NCBI GenBank assembly: GCA_027919835.1
Contig: JANVFP010000003.1
Location: 62,001 to 126,000, forward strand
DNA length: 64,000 bases
DNA from: Lentinula raphanica
Taxonomy: Eukaryota; Basidiomycota; Agaricomycetes; Agaricales; Omphalotaceae
Direction: 5' to 3'
The translations under genes and the position numbers were made by a program. Positions within the stretch are counted from its first letter, which is position 1. Every line of letters starts with the position of its first letter. The notes under the pieces are model-generated. The model saw nothing but the letters and a program-made list of their open reading frames with translations, was not told the origin of the DNA and made no database searches. Positions 22,496 through 34,489 of the stretch are shown here, piece by piece.

Positions 22496-22947
22496 ATGGA
22501 ATCCTGAAAAGGAATGGTCCCAATGTTATTGTAAAACTGTGCAAAATCACTCTGGAGCTAGATTAAAACAATAAGAATTGAGTCACTGAAAGGGGAATTT
22601 CTGGAGTATTGCTAGACCATGGGAAACTAAGCTAGAAATAGGTTCGGAATATGATATACTAGATCCAGATATGGAATAGTGCAGATCCAAGACCATGGGT
22701 TTGGTTTTCTGTTATATTTGAGCTGTGAAAATGTGGAATTAATTGGGAAAAATCCAGGAAGTTTCCGAAAATTTGTAAGGGATAGGGAAACATATATTAT
22801 GCATCATAACAGTTTGATACTGTTCTTTTTATTAGTATTGATCAGCTAATACATATTATAAGTGCCAGAACAGGTGTCATGCTTATGACATGTGAAGAGT
22901 TTCAGTGACAATCTTCAACTTGTCTCTCACGTTCATCCCCACTTCTC
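22496..22947. other. Upstream region of the ankyrin gene
   Basis: AT-rich and without a gene. No unambiguous TATA box was found within 60 bp of the ATG at 22948. Confidence 0.35.
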
Positions 22948-25900
22948 ATGGCCACTTCCCCTCCTACTATCCCAGCAGCTACCACATTTTATGCTGCTCC
23001 TCAGTATGAGTTGCTATTAATCTGTTTTATACAACTGAATACAAGGGTTATCTTTCTAGAATGTTCTCTTCTGCTTCTCATTTTGGAATCAACGGACCCT
23101 CATTCAATATATATCCTCCACCAGAAACATCTCCCAATGCATCTACTATCCCTTCAACTTTGAATACTAATTCTCAACCTGAAATGTCTCCCAATGCACC
23201 TAATATTCCTTCAACCTCAAATTCAAATACTGTGCTGAATAGGACATCCATTCCCTTCATTGAAAGTGAAATTTATGCCCAGATGCTACTTTCACGTGGG
23301 AAAGGATACCCACTATGGGAACCAAAATCACAGAATGCAATGCTACCTGAAATTTATAAGGAGAAGGGGGTACATATTGGAGATGTTGGGATCTTAACCG
23401 AGTCAGGAGGATTTGACTATCTCTTCAATGTTTGCCATGAAGCAACCCATCCACTAAATATGGGAAGAGTTCCTGATGGTTTCAAGCCCATTACTGGCCT
23501 TGCTGATCAGTGCATTGAGGAAAGAGACACAGGATATCAGATGTTTCATATTTCTAGTGATGTCAATCACATCCAGCACAGCAAAATACAGAACTTTCTT
23601 CAGAGTTCAGTCAATCAGTAAGTGTTATAATAATCACCACTATCTGTAATATTAGCTGATCTCAATGTGAGGGCTGAGGAATTATCAGAGAATTTTGGTG
23701 AAGGATTATCTTTTCGGTCAACAGTACCTCAGGGTGCTCTTCTGATTCTACCAGAAGATGGAAAGCGTATTGATCATAGACAAGTCACAACATTTTACAA
23801 CTATGCTGCTGAATGTGCAATCATGTGGTATACACATGTTAGTGGACCATTGGGCCGTAGAATTCATAATGGATCCTTGTATCTCATTACTGGTTTTGAC
23901 AAGGCAAGAGCTTGGGGAGTAGCCACATTCAGTGGTGCAGATCCTGAAAATATTCATTTGGAATTTGTACCTAAAGCCTTCAAGGAAGACAGAATCTATC
24001 CAAAATACCAGTTCCGAACATGCAACTCTGCTGTATCATCAAGTGGTGCAGATGATACATATAGGCAACAATCTGGAACTGTTTTCTTGCGTGGCCTGAG
24101 AATTGCAATACACCAGAGTTGGCGCAAAAAAGTGGCTATGAATATCAAAGAGATTTCTGGTCTTGAGTCCAACTATCTGCATCCAAAAGTAATTCAAAGT
24201 GAAAGTAGATGTCCCTCAGACTCACCAGCATGGTTCAACCCTTTACTACAGTACTTTTCTTCAACAACTGTTCATCATTTACACAAAAATCAAAACAGTA
24301 TTGTAGGGTTGGATTATATACCCAATGTTCAGGTTTGTTCTTTTGATATCTGAGGCTTGAGAAAAACTTAGTATATGTTATTTTTGTAGGTGCATCATCC
24401 ATTGGATACAGTGAATGATTGGCTCTTGAGAAGTCTGAATATATCAGTGGTTGATAGTTTGCAAGTAGATATTGCTATAAGTCATGATGATAATTGGGCA
24501 GCTGTTATTCAAGATGTGAGTAAGTTTGTTACTGTTTCGATTAGTCCTATTATAAAAAATTATTCACAGGATGATATAAAAGTGCCAAGAGATCAGGACC
24601 TACTTCATCGGATCCAGACTAGCCAGTGTGGAATCCAATACAATGTTACATCCCAAGGTATGTATGTAGATAATATGACTTTGAGCTAGACCTCAACAAC
24701 TTCCACTATATTTAGGTTATATTTATGCTTGTTTGGGTGTTTCATCTTCAACTACTTCACAACCAGTGAACCAGCCTCTGTTGAACATATTGGTGAACAC
24801 AATTCTTAACCAGTCACATAAAGAAGATCTTGAATTTTCAATAAAGGATGATAAAAACATTGAATCTCAAGAAGAGTATGAACCAATAATTCAAGCAGCA
24901 GTATTTGGGAATTATATGACTGTTATTGAATTTCTCCTAAAGCATGGTGCAAATGTTGACTATGAAGAAAAAAGATCTGGAACAGTGCTGCAAGTAGCAG
25001 CATTTGAGGGTCATAAGGAAATGGTCCAACTCTTTCTACAGTGCAGTGCAAATGTAAATGCTATAGGAGAAAGGTATGGAACAGCACTTCAAGCAGCAGT
25101 AATGGGAGGTCATACTGATATTGTGAAACTTCTTCAACAATATGGTGCAGATATAAATATTGCAGGAGGAAAAAATAAAAAGCCCCTTGAATCAGCTGTA
25201 TCTGAAGGTCACAAGGATATTGTAAAGCTTCTTTTGCAAAATAGTGAAGATGTTTTTGCTTCAGAAGGCCAGTATGAAACAGCACTCCAATTAGCAGCTT
25301 TTGAAGGTCACATAAATATTGTGGAGCTGCTTTTGGAAGATGGTGCATATGTTGATGCTTCAGAAAGAAAGTATGAAATGGCACTCCAGTTAGCAGCTTT
25401 GGGAGGTCACAGGGACATTGTAGAAATGCTTCTGGAAAATGGTGCAGATGTTGATGCTTCACAAAGGCTGTATATGACAACTCTTCAGTTAGCAGCATTT
25501 GGAGGTCACAGGAATATTGTGGAACTGCTTTTGGGTTATGGTGCAAATGTTCATGATTTAGATAGGAATTATGGAAGATCACTGCAACTAGCAGCTTCAC
25601 AAGGGCACAAAGATATTGTGGAGTTGCTTTTAGAAAATAAAGCATATATTGATGATGCAGGAAGATGGTATAGGACAGCACATCAGCCACCATCTTTTGG
25701 AGGTCACAGGGATATTATGGAGCTGTTTTTGAACCATGGGGCAAATGTTTATGCTTCAGAAACAGAGTATGGAACAGCACTTCAGGCAGCAGCTTTTGAA
25801 GGTCACAGGGATATTGTAAAACTGCTTTTACAAAATAGTGCAGATGTCAGTGCATCACACGACCAGTATGGAACGGCACTTCAGTCAGCAGCTTTAGGAG

Positions 25901-27468
25901 GTCACAAGAATATAGTGGAACTACTTTTAAGCCATGGGGCAAATGTGCATGCCTTAAAAGGAGAGTATGGAACAGCACTTCAGTCAGCAGCCTTAAAAGG
26001 TCACAAAGATATTGTGAAACTGCTTTTGAGCCATGATGCAAATGTTCATGCTTCAAAAGGGAAGTATGGAACAGCACTTCAGTCTGCAGCTTTTGGAGGT
26101 CATAGGGACATTGTAGAACTGCTTTTGAGCTATGGTGCACATATTCGTGCTTCAAGAGGAGAGTATGGAACAGCACTTCAGTCAGCAGCTTTAAGAGGTC
26201 ACAAGAATATTGTAAAACTGCTTTTGAGCCATGGTGCAAATGTTCATGCTTCAAAAGGAAAGTATGGAACATCACTTCAGTCAGCAGCTTTTGGAGGTCA
26301 TAGGGATATTGTAGAACTGCTTTTGAACCATGGTGCACATATCCATGTTTCAAAAGGAGAGTGTGGAACAGCACTTCAGGCAGCAGCTTTTGGAGGTCAC
26401 ATGGATATTGTAAAACTGCTTTTACAACATGGTGCAGATGTCAATGCATCACAAGACCAGTATGGAACAGCACTTCAGTCTGCAGCTTTAGGAGGTCACA
26501 AGAATATTGTGAAACTACTTTTGAACCATGGGGCAAATGTTCATGCTTCAAAAGGAGTGTATGGAACAGCATTTCAGTCAGCAGCTTTAAGAGGTCACAA
26601 GGATATTGTGAAATTGCTTTTGAGCCATGCCACAAATATTCATGCTTCAAAAGGAAAGTATGGAACAGCACTTCAGTCTGCAGCTTTTGGAGGTCATAGG
26701 GACATTGTAGAACTGCTTTTGAGCCATGGTGCAAATGTTCATGCTTCAGAAGGAGAATATAGAACAGCACTTCAGTCAGCAGCCTTGAGAGGTCACAAAG
26801 ATATTGTGGAACTGCTTTTGAGCCATGATGCAAATGTTCATGCTTCAAAAGGGAAGTATGGAACAGCACTTCAGTCTGCAGCTTTTGGAGGTCATAGGGA
26901 CATTGTAGAACTGCTTTTGAGCCATGGTGCAAATGTTTATGCTTCAGAAGGAGAATATGGAACAGCACTTCATGCAGCAGCTTTGAAAGGTCACAGGGAT
27001 GTTGTGAAGCTGCTTTTACAACATAGGGCAGATGTCGATGCATTACAAGACCAGTATGGAACAGCACTTCAGGTAGCAGCTTTTAAAGGTCACAGAGATA
27101 TTGTGGAATTGCTTTTGGATCATGGTGCAGATGTGGATGCTTCAGAAGGAGAATATGAAACATCACTTCATTCAGCAGTTTTTCATGGTCACAAAGATAT
27201 TGTGAAGCTGCTTTTACAAAATGGTGCAGATATACAAACAGTAGAGGGAAAGTGTACTACAAGACTTGAGCTTGCAGAACTTCAAACTGACAAGGATATT
27301 CTGAATCTGCTTTTGGATAATGGTGCTATTGCCATTGACTCAAGGCCATTTTTTAAAATATCATATCTTCCCGATAGGACAACTACCATAAGTGAGAGGC
27401 TGTATAAGTATAAGGATGGTGAGGACAAAATGTCAGAACAACAAGACGATAGTGAGAACAGTGAGTAA
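22948..27468 (+). CDS. Ankyrin-repeat protein with a basidiomycete N-terminal domain of unknown function
   Basis: Six exons join in phase: 22948-23003, 23060-23617, 23672-24332, 24390-24515, 24570-24657 and 24716-27468, giving 1,413 residues. Introns are 54-58 bp; the second has a CTGAT branch site, and its GAG acceptor at 23671 is the one that keeps frame. Residues about 85-530 hold motifs such as RGKGYPLWEP, HIGDVGILTESGGFDYLFN, GALLILPEDG and GSLYLITGFDKARAWGVATF. I know this arrangement from expanded basidiomycete protein families but have no domain name for it. From about residue 551, some 25 ankyrin repeats of 33 residues follow. No transmembrane helix or signal peptide was seen, so the protein is probably intracellular and used for protein binding. 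A GTGAGT near the stop could permit an alternative 3' exon. Confidence 0.8.
25267..27060 (+). repeat. 594-bp higher-order repeat within the ankyrin array
   Basis: The ankyrin unit is 99 bp. Units ending in DQYG recur at 25861, 26455 and 27049, exactly 594 bp (six units) apart. The blocks between these anchors show the same order of unit variants (LGGHKNI, then LxGHKDI, FGGHRDI, LRGHKxI, FGGHRDI). This is an amplification of six-repeat blocks rather than of single units. Confidence 0.75.
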
Positions 27469-28762
27469 ACTAAGTGAGGACTAAACTGCAAAACAATAAG
27501 GGGATAAAATGTCCCAGGGCTAGCACAAAGAAAGGGCACAGCACAAGCCCAAGCACAACCCAGTACAGGGTAAGGTTGGAGGTGATCTCAGCAACAGTGA
27601 GGGCATGAAGGGCCAATCACTAGGACTCAAAAGAAAAGGTAATCTAGTTCCCAATGACTGAATTAGTATTATATGTAAGTAGGATACAAATAAACTAAGT
27701 TTCCAATGATCAAGAAGTTAAGATAAGGAACCAGAAGTCTAACTACAGTGGCATTTATACTGGGTGAAACAATTAGTACCCAAACTAGCAAAGATGAACA
27801 GTGTGAGTAAAGAAAATTGGAAAAGACAATAACACAAAAATGTGAAAGCTGTTGTGTTAAAATGTAAAAGATGCAGAGCAAATTAGAGTGTTTGAAAAGA
27901 TAAAAAATAGTGCCAGAACAAGAGAATGGTATGAAAAACAATAACATAAGAACCACAGAGTGAGAATAGAAAGGAAATAATGATAGAGCACAAGAAAAGG
28001 ATTGATGATGAAGTAGGATGTATGATTGCTGATTGGAGTGAGTCATGAAGAACAATCAGCTGGTAACAAAGACTCCATATGATGCAAATGAGTGACATGT
28101 AAAAGGGGAAAATAATGCACATGTTAGATATCACAATATTATCCCCTCCTACAGTTGACAACAACAATATCCCAGTGACCACATTTGTAAGGTTTTCATA
28201 GGGATACCATGAGAGTGAATTGAAAATGGAAGCCACAATTTTCTGTGATGCATTTGGGTGAATCCTGTAAAGAGCTTCAATTTCCTTGTCAGCTGAGCCC
28301 TGGATGTTCTCTTTGTTTATCCAGTCATTGTAACTTTTAGTATTTGGTGAGGTCAGGTCAGGTGTTCCTGGAGCCAACCCAGCCCAGGACCTGGCCAAAC
28401 TCATACCCAAGACCCGGGTGTTGGGTACCCAGCATTAATAGTTCTTGGGTTTTATGTTGTCAGCTTTCAGATTGAATCCTATGTGGCCATCAGGTAAGAC
28501 TGCAGCTGCCTTCCATTTTCATGTACTAATAGAATAGTATATAATTCATCAGAAAAATTGGTCCCATCTCTAGGTATCCTAAGGCAAACCTACAGTACTT
28601 TAGAGTCTCTAGAGGGCCTAGAGTCTGTGCAGGAACCTTATGAATTTTCCTGGAAAGCCTTTAACATTCTAGCCAGGTCTTGTATATGATTCTTGTAGAT
28701 GATGATGATCATGTACAGGAGACAATAGCAGCATGTAGAGAGCAGATAGCAAGGAGTGTGAG
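27469..28762. other. No confident gene; repeat fragments
   Basis: On the minus strand, about 28140-28410 can be read as a possible coding fragment (...NKENIQGSADKEIEALYRIH...), but no family or splice chain supports it. A GC-rich patch at about 28345-28430 (GGTGTTCCTGG...ACCCGGGTGTTGGG) looks like a hAT-type end. A decayed CATCAGAAAAA terminus begins near 28548. Confidence 0.35.
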
Positions 28763-29313
28763 CAAATTACCTTACCTTGGCTACCTTGGCTACCTTGACT
28801 TACCAAAAATTGTGTGGTACCTACCTTGACTACCTTTTCCCACACCCTGACAAATTACCTTGTACCTTGATATTTCCTGGGTGCAATAACACACATATAA
28901 GACAGAATTCATACTACTACTACATGTTACATTTCTCATTACTCAGTTTTATTGATACCTGTTCTCAAATGCAAGACTTCTTGGCCAATTTAACAATTGT
29001 AAACAAATATATATTTTTATATTTATATGATCACAAGAGGAAACAGGAGATAACCTGAGTACAGTAAGATTACAGCTACTGGTTATATACATACTTATAG
29101 AAAAATCTGTTACTGCTTCTTCTGTTATTTGTTGGCTGCCTCTTTTTGCAATTTTTATTCCTTCTAGTTCTCTTCATTATATAGTATTAGATTTTGTTGT
29201 TTTTCTTGATATTGTTGGAATAAACATCAGATTACAGTCTGTTAGCTGAGAAATTGAGTGAACACACAGGGAAAATAATTGAAAATACAGTACTATTTCT
29301 GAAAGGGGAAATG

Positions 29314-30226
29314 TCAGGATTCCCTTGCATTATCATGCTCAAACCTAAACCTAAACATCTCTTGGAGAGCCTCCTCCTCAACAGCGCTTTCATATTCTTG
29401 AACCCCATGCTGTTCTTCGTCATCACTAGCCCCTTTATCAGAATCAGAGTGAGCACCACTCAAGGTATTGGGACCGGCTTGATCATGGGAGAGAGGGGGA
29501 GGGGGTGAAGCTATATGGGCTCGGCTCTGAGATTGTAGAGGCAGGGGGTAAATTACAAAAGTCGTACCCTTGCACTTTCCTTTGTTGCTTTTGGTCTTCC
29601 CTTTGACTACTGTCTCCACGGTGTCGGCTGAGTCAGTCGAGCATTCCTGTTGGACCGCTTCCAGCACGGGCGGATGGGTGGAGCCAGTAGCTTGGGAGGA
29701 GTCGGTAGCTTGGACGTTGTGTCCTCGTTTTGTCTTAGGAGCCACCTGAGAGGTTATAGGTTCTTTGTCATTTTAGTGTTAGTAAGGCAGGGTTTGGATG
29801 AAGAAACTTCGACGTATGGATGATGGTAGGAGCAGACGTTTTCCTGCCCGAGCGCCTGGGCTGGTTCACCTCTGGTGTCTGTCCGCTACTGACATTCACA
29901 TCTACTGCTCTGTCCTTCCCATCTCCACTCGCGGATGTGGTATCCTTCCCGCTTGTGTTGGTGTTTGTGTTTGCAGATTTCGCGGAGCTTGTATCCAGTC
30001 CCGTAGTACCTGTTTGTAGTTCGCGTCACTGAGCAGGAGCGGGTGAGTGGATGCTGTCATTAACGCTGCCTCCAGTAGAGATGGCTTCAAGAACTTGTCC
30101 CAGGGAAGGAGGGTCAAGAGAGCTGGATGGCAGTCTGCTCGAGGCATCCTGTTGAAACTCTACATTGTTAGATGTTTGGTTGGTTTGGTTGGGCATTTTG
30201 TGCTGTAGTGGAGTTCGGTCTTTCAC
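29314..30226 (-). pseudogene. Low-complexity protein fragments (Ser/Thr/Pro-rich), not recognised
   Basis: The minus-strand pieces are MPNQTNQTSNNVEFQQDASS... from about 30196, then ...DTTSASGDGKDRAVDVNVSS... and RRSGRKTSAPTIIHTSKFLH, then MAPKTKRGHNVQATDSSQAT from 29745. The last stays open to 29314, running through the 18-bp repeat at 29344-29361 into flanking DNA. CTCAG acceptor-like and CTAAC branch-like sequences lie between the last two pieces. The pieces are not in one frame, and no full gene could be assembled. Possibly a gag-like or captured gene remnant. Confidence 0.35.
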
Positions 30227-30793
30227 AGATGGGAGATCGTATAAAGGAGAGTTAGAGTGGCACCTAGGCGCCTGGCCTTTTATAGCAATGTCAAATTTTG
30301 AGAGACGCTAGCATTAACCAGATAGAGACATACCTGCATTGTAATCGCAACGTGTTCTACCAATATAGTCCTCGTGGCCTTAGCACTAGGGCTTAGGGTT
30401 TCCTGCAGAGCTACCGTCCATAATTCCTGGTCATACTGTGTTGATTGGTTGGGTATCTTATTGGCACTGTGTCGGACGACGTGGAAGCGCACTAAAAAGC
30501 AGTTCGTCGCTTAAAAAGGAAGTCCATTTCACATCCCAATTGGATTTCCTTATTGAGCATCAAACTAACCTCGGCCTGAGCCCGCCGAGGACTTCTCTCA
30601 GTTGAGAGGTAAGAACACGGGAATCTTTTATTCTTTATTCCTGTGGGGGCTGAATGGTGTTACTTAGCCATTCACTCAGCACGTACACTAGGGTTTAACA
30701 ACAAGCCTGTGCACTGTGGTGAGGAATTGGCTACCCTTGTGCCACTGGTGTGTGGGAAATCTCGGATCATGGTGGTTCGAGTACAAGGAGCCC
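29362..30793 (-). mobile_element. GC-rich insert flanked by 18-bp direct repeats
   Basis: An 18-bp sequence (CCTAAACCTAAACATCTC) stands at 29344-29361 and again at 30794-30811. The 1.43 kb between is clearly more GC-rich than the surroundings and holds low-complexity minus-strand coding pieces. The long duplication would suit a target-primed insertion (LINE or SINE type), although no poly(A) tail was seen. Confidence 0.4.
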
Positions 30794-30811
30794 CCTAAAC
30801 CTAAACATCTC

Positions 30812-33014
30812 ATATGTTATTATTCACTCTTGTACATTTTAGTCTTACTATGATTTATGTTTTCATATCATTCTCATTATTCTACTCTTAACTCACTATC
30901 TTACATATAAAAACCCTTTGTAAACATCTTAGAGCTTTGTTGAAACAACATCTTTCATGCTTTATCCAAATCTTTGCATTGATTATCTTTGTTTACAAAC
31001 TGGTTCCTAACATAGTGTTACTACCTGTTCATGCATACTGATATTTATTGTAGATTGTTACTTATGATAATTTCTACAAGTAGTTATGAATCTGAGTCCT
31101 TTACACTTATTCATGTGCCTCTGAAGATTGTTACTTACAGTAGTTTTCACAGATGTGACTATTTCTGGAGGAGCTAGTAGTTGAGTTGTTCTGTATGGAG
31201 ACTGGAGGGACTCGTGATTGATTTGCTCCTGTCTGGCCAGTCCAGTGGAGGTTGACAAGATTTGCTAGTTCTGTATGCCTAAGTAAGTACACAAAGCCCT
31301 CAGAACAATGAGAAGTTCTTGCTAGTTACCTGTATGCCTAAGTAAGTACATGAAGCCTGTAGGTAACAAAGTATAAATATTGAATTAGATAAAAGAAAGG
31401 GAAAAGATGTACCCTCAGAATAATGAGAAGTTCTGAGGGAAGTCTGACAAATTTAGGTAGAATATATAGGTAAAAATTGTAAGGAAAATTTTCATCATCT
31501 GTAAGTGAATGACTCAATTTTGGAACTTGGAAACCCTGAAACTAGATCTTGAAACCAATGCAAGGAGCTGTGTAAACGGAAGTATATGCTGAGGAGAAAG
31601 TCCAACAGATAGTTATATGTGGTCCCCCAGAATGCCAAATGCCCACGTGACGAGACTTGATACATGCAGACACTTTGAATCTAACAGAGGTATTTCATTC
31701 TATGGTTTTAGGATTGTTTTAGAACTTGAGTGCTATAGTACCAATCAATTTTTACATATATTCAAGCTCTAGCTATTCTGAAATTCCCCTCAGAACTTGA
31801 AGGGTACATCTAAGTATTTCTTCCTCTACTTATTTCATATATTCATACTTACATTGACCTGTAGTGATTGTATACTTGCTTAGACTACAGATAACAAGAG
31901 TTCTTCATCATTCTGAGGTTATTGTATACTCATGTACTAATGGATGTAAAAAACATATTCATTATATAATTGTGCATGATGATTCTGAATATTTTTACAA
32001 GATGATTTCAAGGACTATTATTAAGATCACCTTTGTGACCTAGACTTTCATACTGATTATTTTTGTCTTTATTTCTGCAATTATTATTGACATTTTCTTG
32101 GAATATTCTCAAAGACTTTTATTATAATTATCCTTTATAATTATTCTAGACTGGAATGATTACACTATGTTCTGTGGTATCCTATGAGTGAAATGTGGTG
32201 CTGAATTAATGGCAAAGAAGAGGTTGGAAATAGTAGAACATGACTAAAGAAAAAATAGTGGTAGTCAGAAATGAGTAATGCAAATTGATATACTACCTTG
32301 GCCAAAACTTGGCCGAAGCTCTGCTACCTTGGCTGGACCTTAGCTGAAACTCAGCTACCTTGGGCGAACCTTGGGAGTACGCACCCAGAATAATTTGATA
32401 AGGCCAAGGGAAGGCCAGGTAAGGTGCGGTAAGGTAATTTGGTAGCCACTAATAGCAAGCAGAACAAGATAGTAAGATTAGAACAGGTCTGTAGCCATTT
32501 GGGAATTCCTTTGACCTTTGCCCATGTTGTATTTATGTTCACTTCTCCCATCCCCTCTTTCATCTCCTACATCTACATCATCTGCATCTTCTGTTTTCCC
32601 AGGTACTGCTCCCCCTGCTCCCTAAGACCTTCTACCTCCCCAATGGCATCACCATTCTTCTTCACCCATAGCTGTAGAATCTACGCAAAGTACTCCAACA
32701 AGTCTCAACCACAGCTTTGCCAAGTACACTGATACTCTCTTGAAGAGTCAAATTTTGGCTCTGGGGGCTATTTTGTTTGAATAATATATATATATATATA
32801 TATACTCACTGTATTTTTCATTAAAAAATAGAAAAAAAATATACAGCTTTGCAAAGTGGTGTGACAAATGTCACAAATGATGGCATCAGCCAAAATGATG
32901 AGATCTGCATCTGTTTTTGGAGTAAAAAATATTTATATTGAAACCAGGGGTCATGAGAGTGCATATGAGTGTTTAAAAATAGGAAATATCATATAGGAAG
33001 CATATAGGATATCC
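30812..33014. other. AT-rich region, no gene
   Basis: Contains a relic of the fold-back satellite family at about 31980-32195, repeated CCTCAGAAYRATGAGAAGTTCT blocks at about 31297 and 31411, and a (TA)n microsatellite at about 32784-32804. Short ORFs lack supporting features. Confidence 0.35.
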
Positions 33015-33700
33015 CAGGCACATCAAAGTTGCCTAAAAAGGAAATTGGTCCAAAAATAGAACTTGATCTTATCAGGTAGCAAAAAATCTGAAAAGATCAT
33101 AAGAAATACTCAAACAATTCAGGGTCACCTCATTGGCACTGAAAATGCAAAATAAAAAAAATACACAACAAGTATAAAAAAATTTCATCACTCCAAATCA
33201 TACCAAATCTACTATACATCTACAATAGAAAAGACTACATTTCCTAAAACAGATAGATAAACATCCACTTCGGGAAGGCTATATATTCAGGAAGTCAACA
33301 ATGGAGCAAATAGATCGGGAAGTTACGGGAAGCTCCACGGGTGGCCACAGGCCACGGGCTTCTGCTAGTTGGGTATATATAATGTACATGCTAATTTTAG
33401 CACACCTAGTACCCTCAGACACTCAGAATGGCTCATATCATTCAATATATTTATTACACTCAATACTTATTATACTTAACACACTTAACAATGAAAAACT
33501 CAGAATATTAGTCAGGTATATCATACTCAATACACTCAACAATGAGAAACCTTGATTCAGTGTTCATGTGTGTTATACTTAACACACATAATATACTTAA
33601 CAATCAAAAATTTAACAATCAAAAACTCGGAGTAGTGTTATCACTGTTATGACACATTATACTTAACACACTTCATCAGCAAGTATAACATACTTTCAAT
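33015..33700 (+). repeat. Dispersed repeat family R1, degenerate copy
   Basis: Begins with GCACATCAAAGTTGCCTAAA, then AATTGGTCCAAAAATAGAAC, and continues with short CACTCAACAATGAAAAAC-type repeats. The same series occurs in both arms of 36780-39700 and at 57757-58810 and 62240-63432. This copy has an extra segment at about 33228-33367. Non-coding. Confidence 0.6.
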
Positions 33701-34489
33701 AGGACATTGTTATACTAACTTGTTTAGATAGTACTGCTCGTAGACTGTAGGAGTGCTTTTATCATGAGCCATTACATCATTGGACATATGCCTTGTCATT
33801 TACATAAAGCCCTCTTAAATCCTAAAATATGATGATACAGCCAGCCCTACAGGCTGTAACACCTCATATGCCCATATTTTGAGGAATATATCCTTAGCCA
33901 TAGGGGGGTCATTGGCTGAGGATAGATCCTTAGTCTTTTATTGTTTGTCTATAGCAGAATAATTATTGAATATTTTCTGTACTTACTTGTATCTACTGTA
34001 CTAAAAAATTCCATACCATCAGACGTCCTCCTATGTAAGTGGTTCACATGTCAATGCATGATCATCATGTCACCCCAACATGAGTACACATACTGTGAGA
34101 AATGAATGACAAGAAGCAGCCAACATATACTAATTCCCATGTCCTTGCTGCTTTATCCTGCCCTCCCCCTACTAAGTATGTGTCTGTTGGAGCTCTTCCT
34201 TGGATCCGACACATGATTACACTTGTACATATCAGAAGAAGAGGCCCTAGCATGATATATAACTAGACAGTAATAGTATGATGTTTGTATACATTGACAA
34301 AAGCTGATATCCTTGATTCGCCAGTGTTCTCCCTCCCATATTATAAATAGATAAGTAGAATATACTGAGGTGAATCATAGTTGTGTACGCTGGTGCTTCC
34401 TCAATCAGGAGGTCCATAGTGCCTGAAATAGTTCGATAATTGAAGGGGTCAGTTTGAAGTGACTGAATAGATAAGTAGAACATACTGAG
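33701..34489. other. Spacer, no gene
   Basis: Only short ORFs without recognisable features. A 29-nt stretch around ATAGATAAGTAGAATATACT (about 34346-34374) recurs near 34466-34494 (AACATACTGAGGTT), a local duplication. Confidence 0.3.

Larger units (their letters stand above)
28763..32441. mobile_element. Possible 3.7-kb element bounded by TACCTTG-rich inverted ends
   Basis: CAAATTACCTTACC at 28763-28776 matches the complement of GGTAAGGTAATTTG at 32428-32441. Both ends carry repeated TACCTTGG motifs over about 100-150 bp. No convincing target duplication was found, and no transposase lies inside. The two ends could belong to separate elements. Confidence 0.35.

Noticed and set aside
23618..23655. 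A 38-bp version of the second ankyrin-gene intron ending TATTAG.
   Set aside because: It gives an immediate stop. Ending at 23671 gives a 54-bp intron with a good branch site and keeps the frame.
25061..27067. Long minus-strand ORFs opposite the ankyrin exon.
   Set aside because: They mirror the 99-bp repeat of the coding strand and have no start context, splice sites or family features.
30740..30795. tRNA gene suggested by GGTTCGAGTAC.
   Set aside because: No acceptor stem, anticodon arm or A box could be placed. Mentioned only as a possible SINE-like trace.
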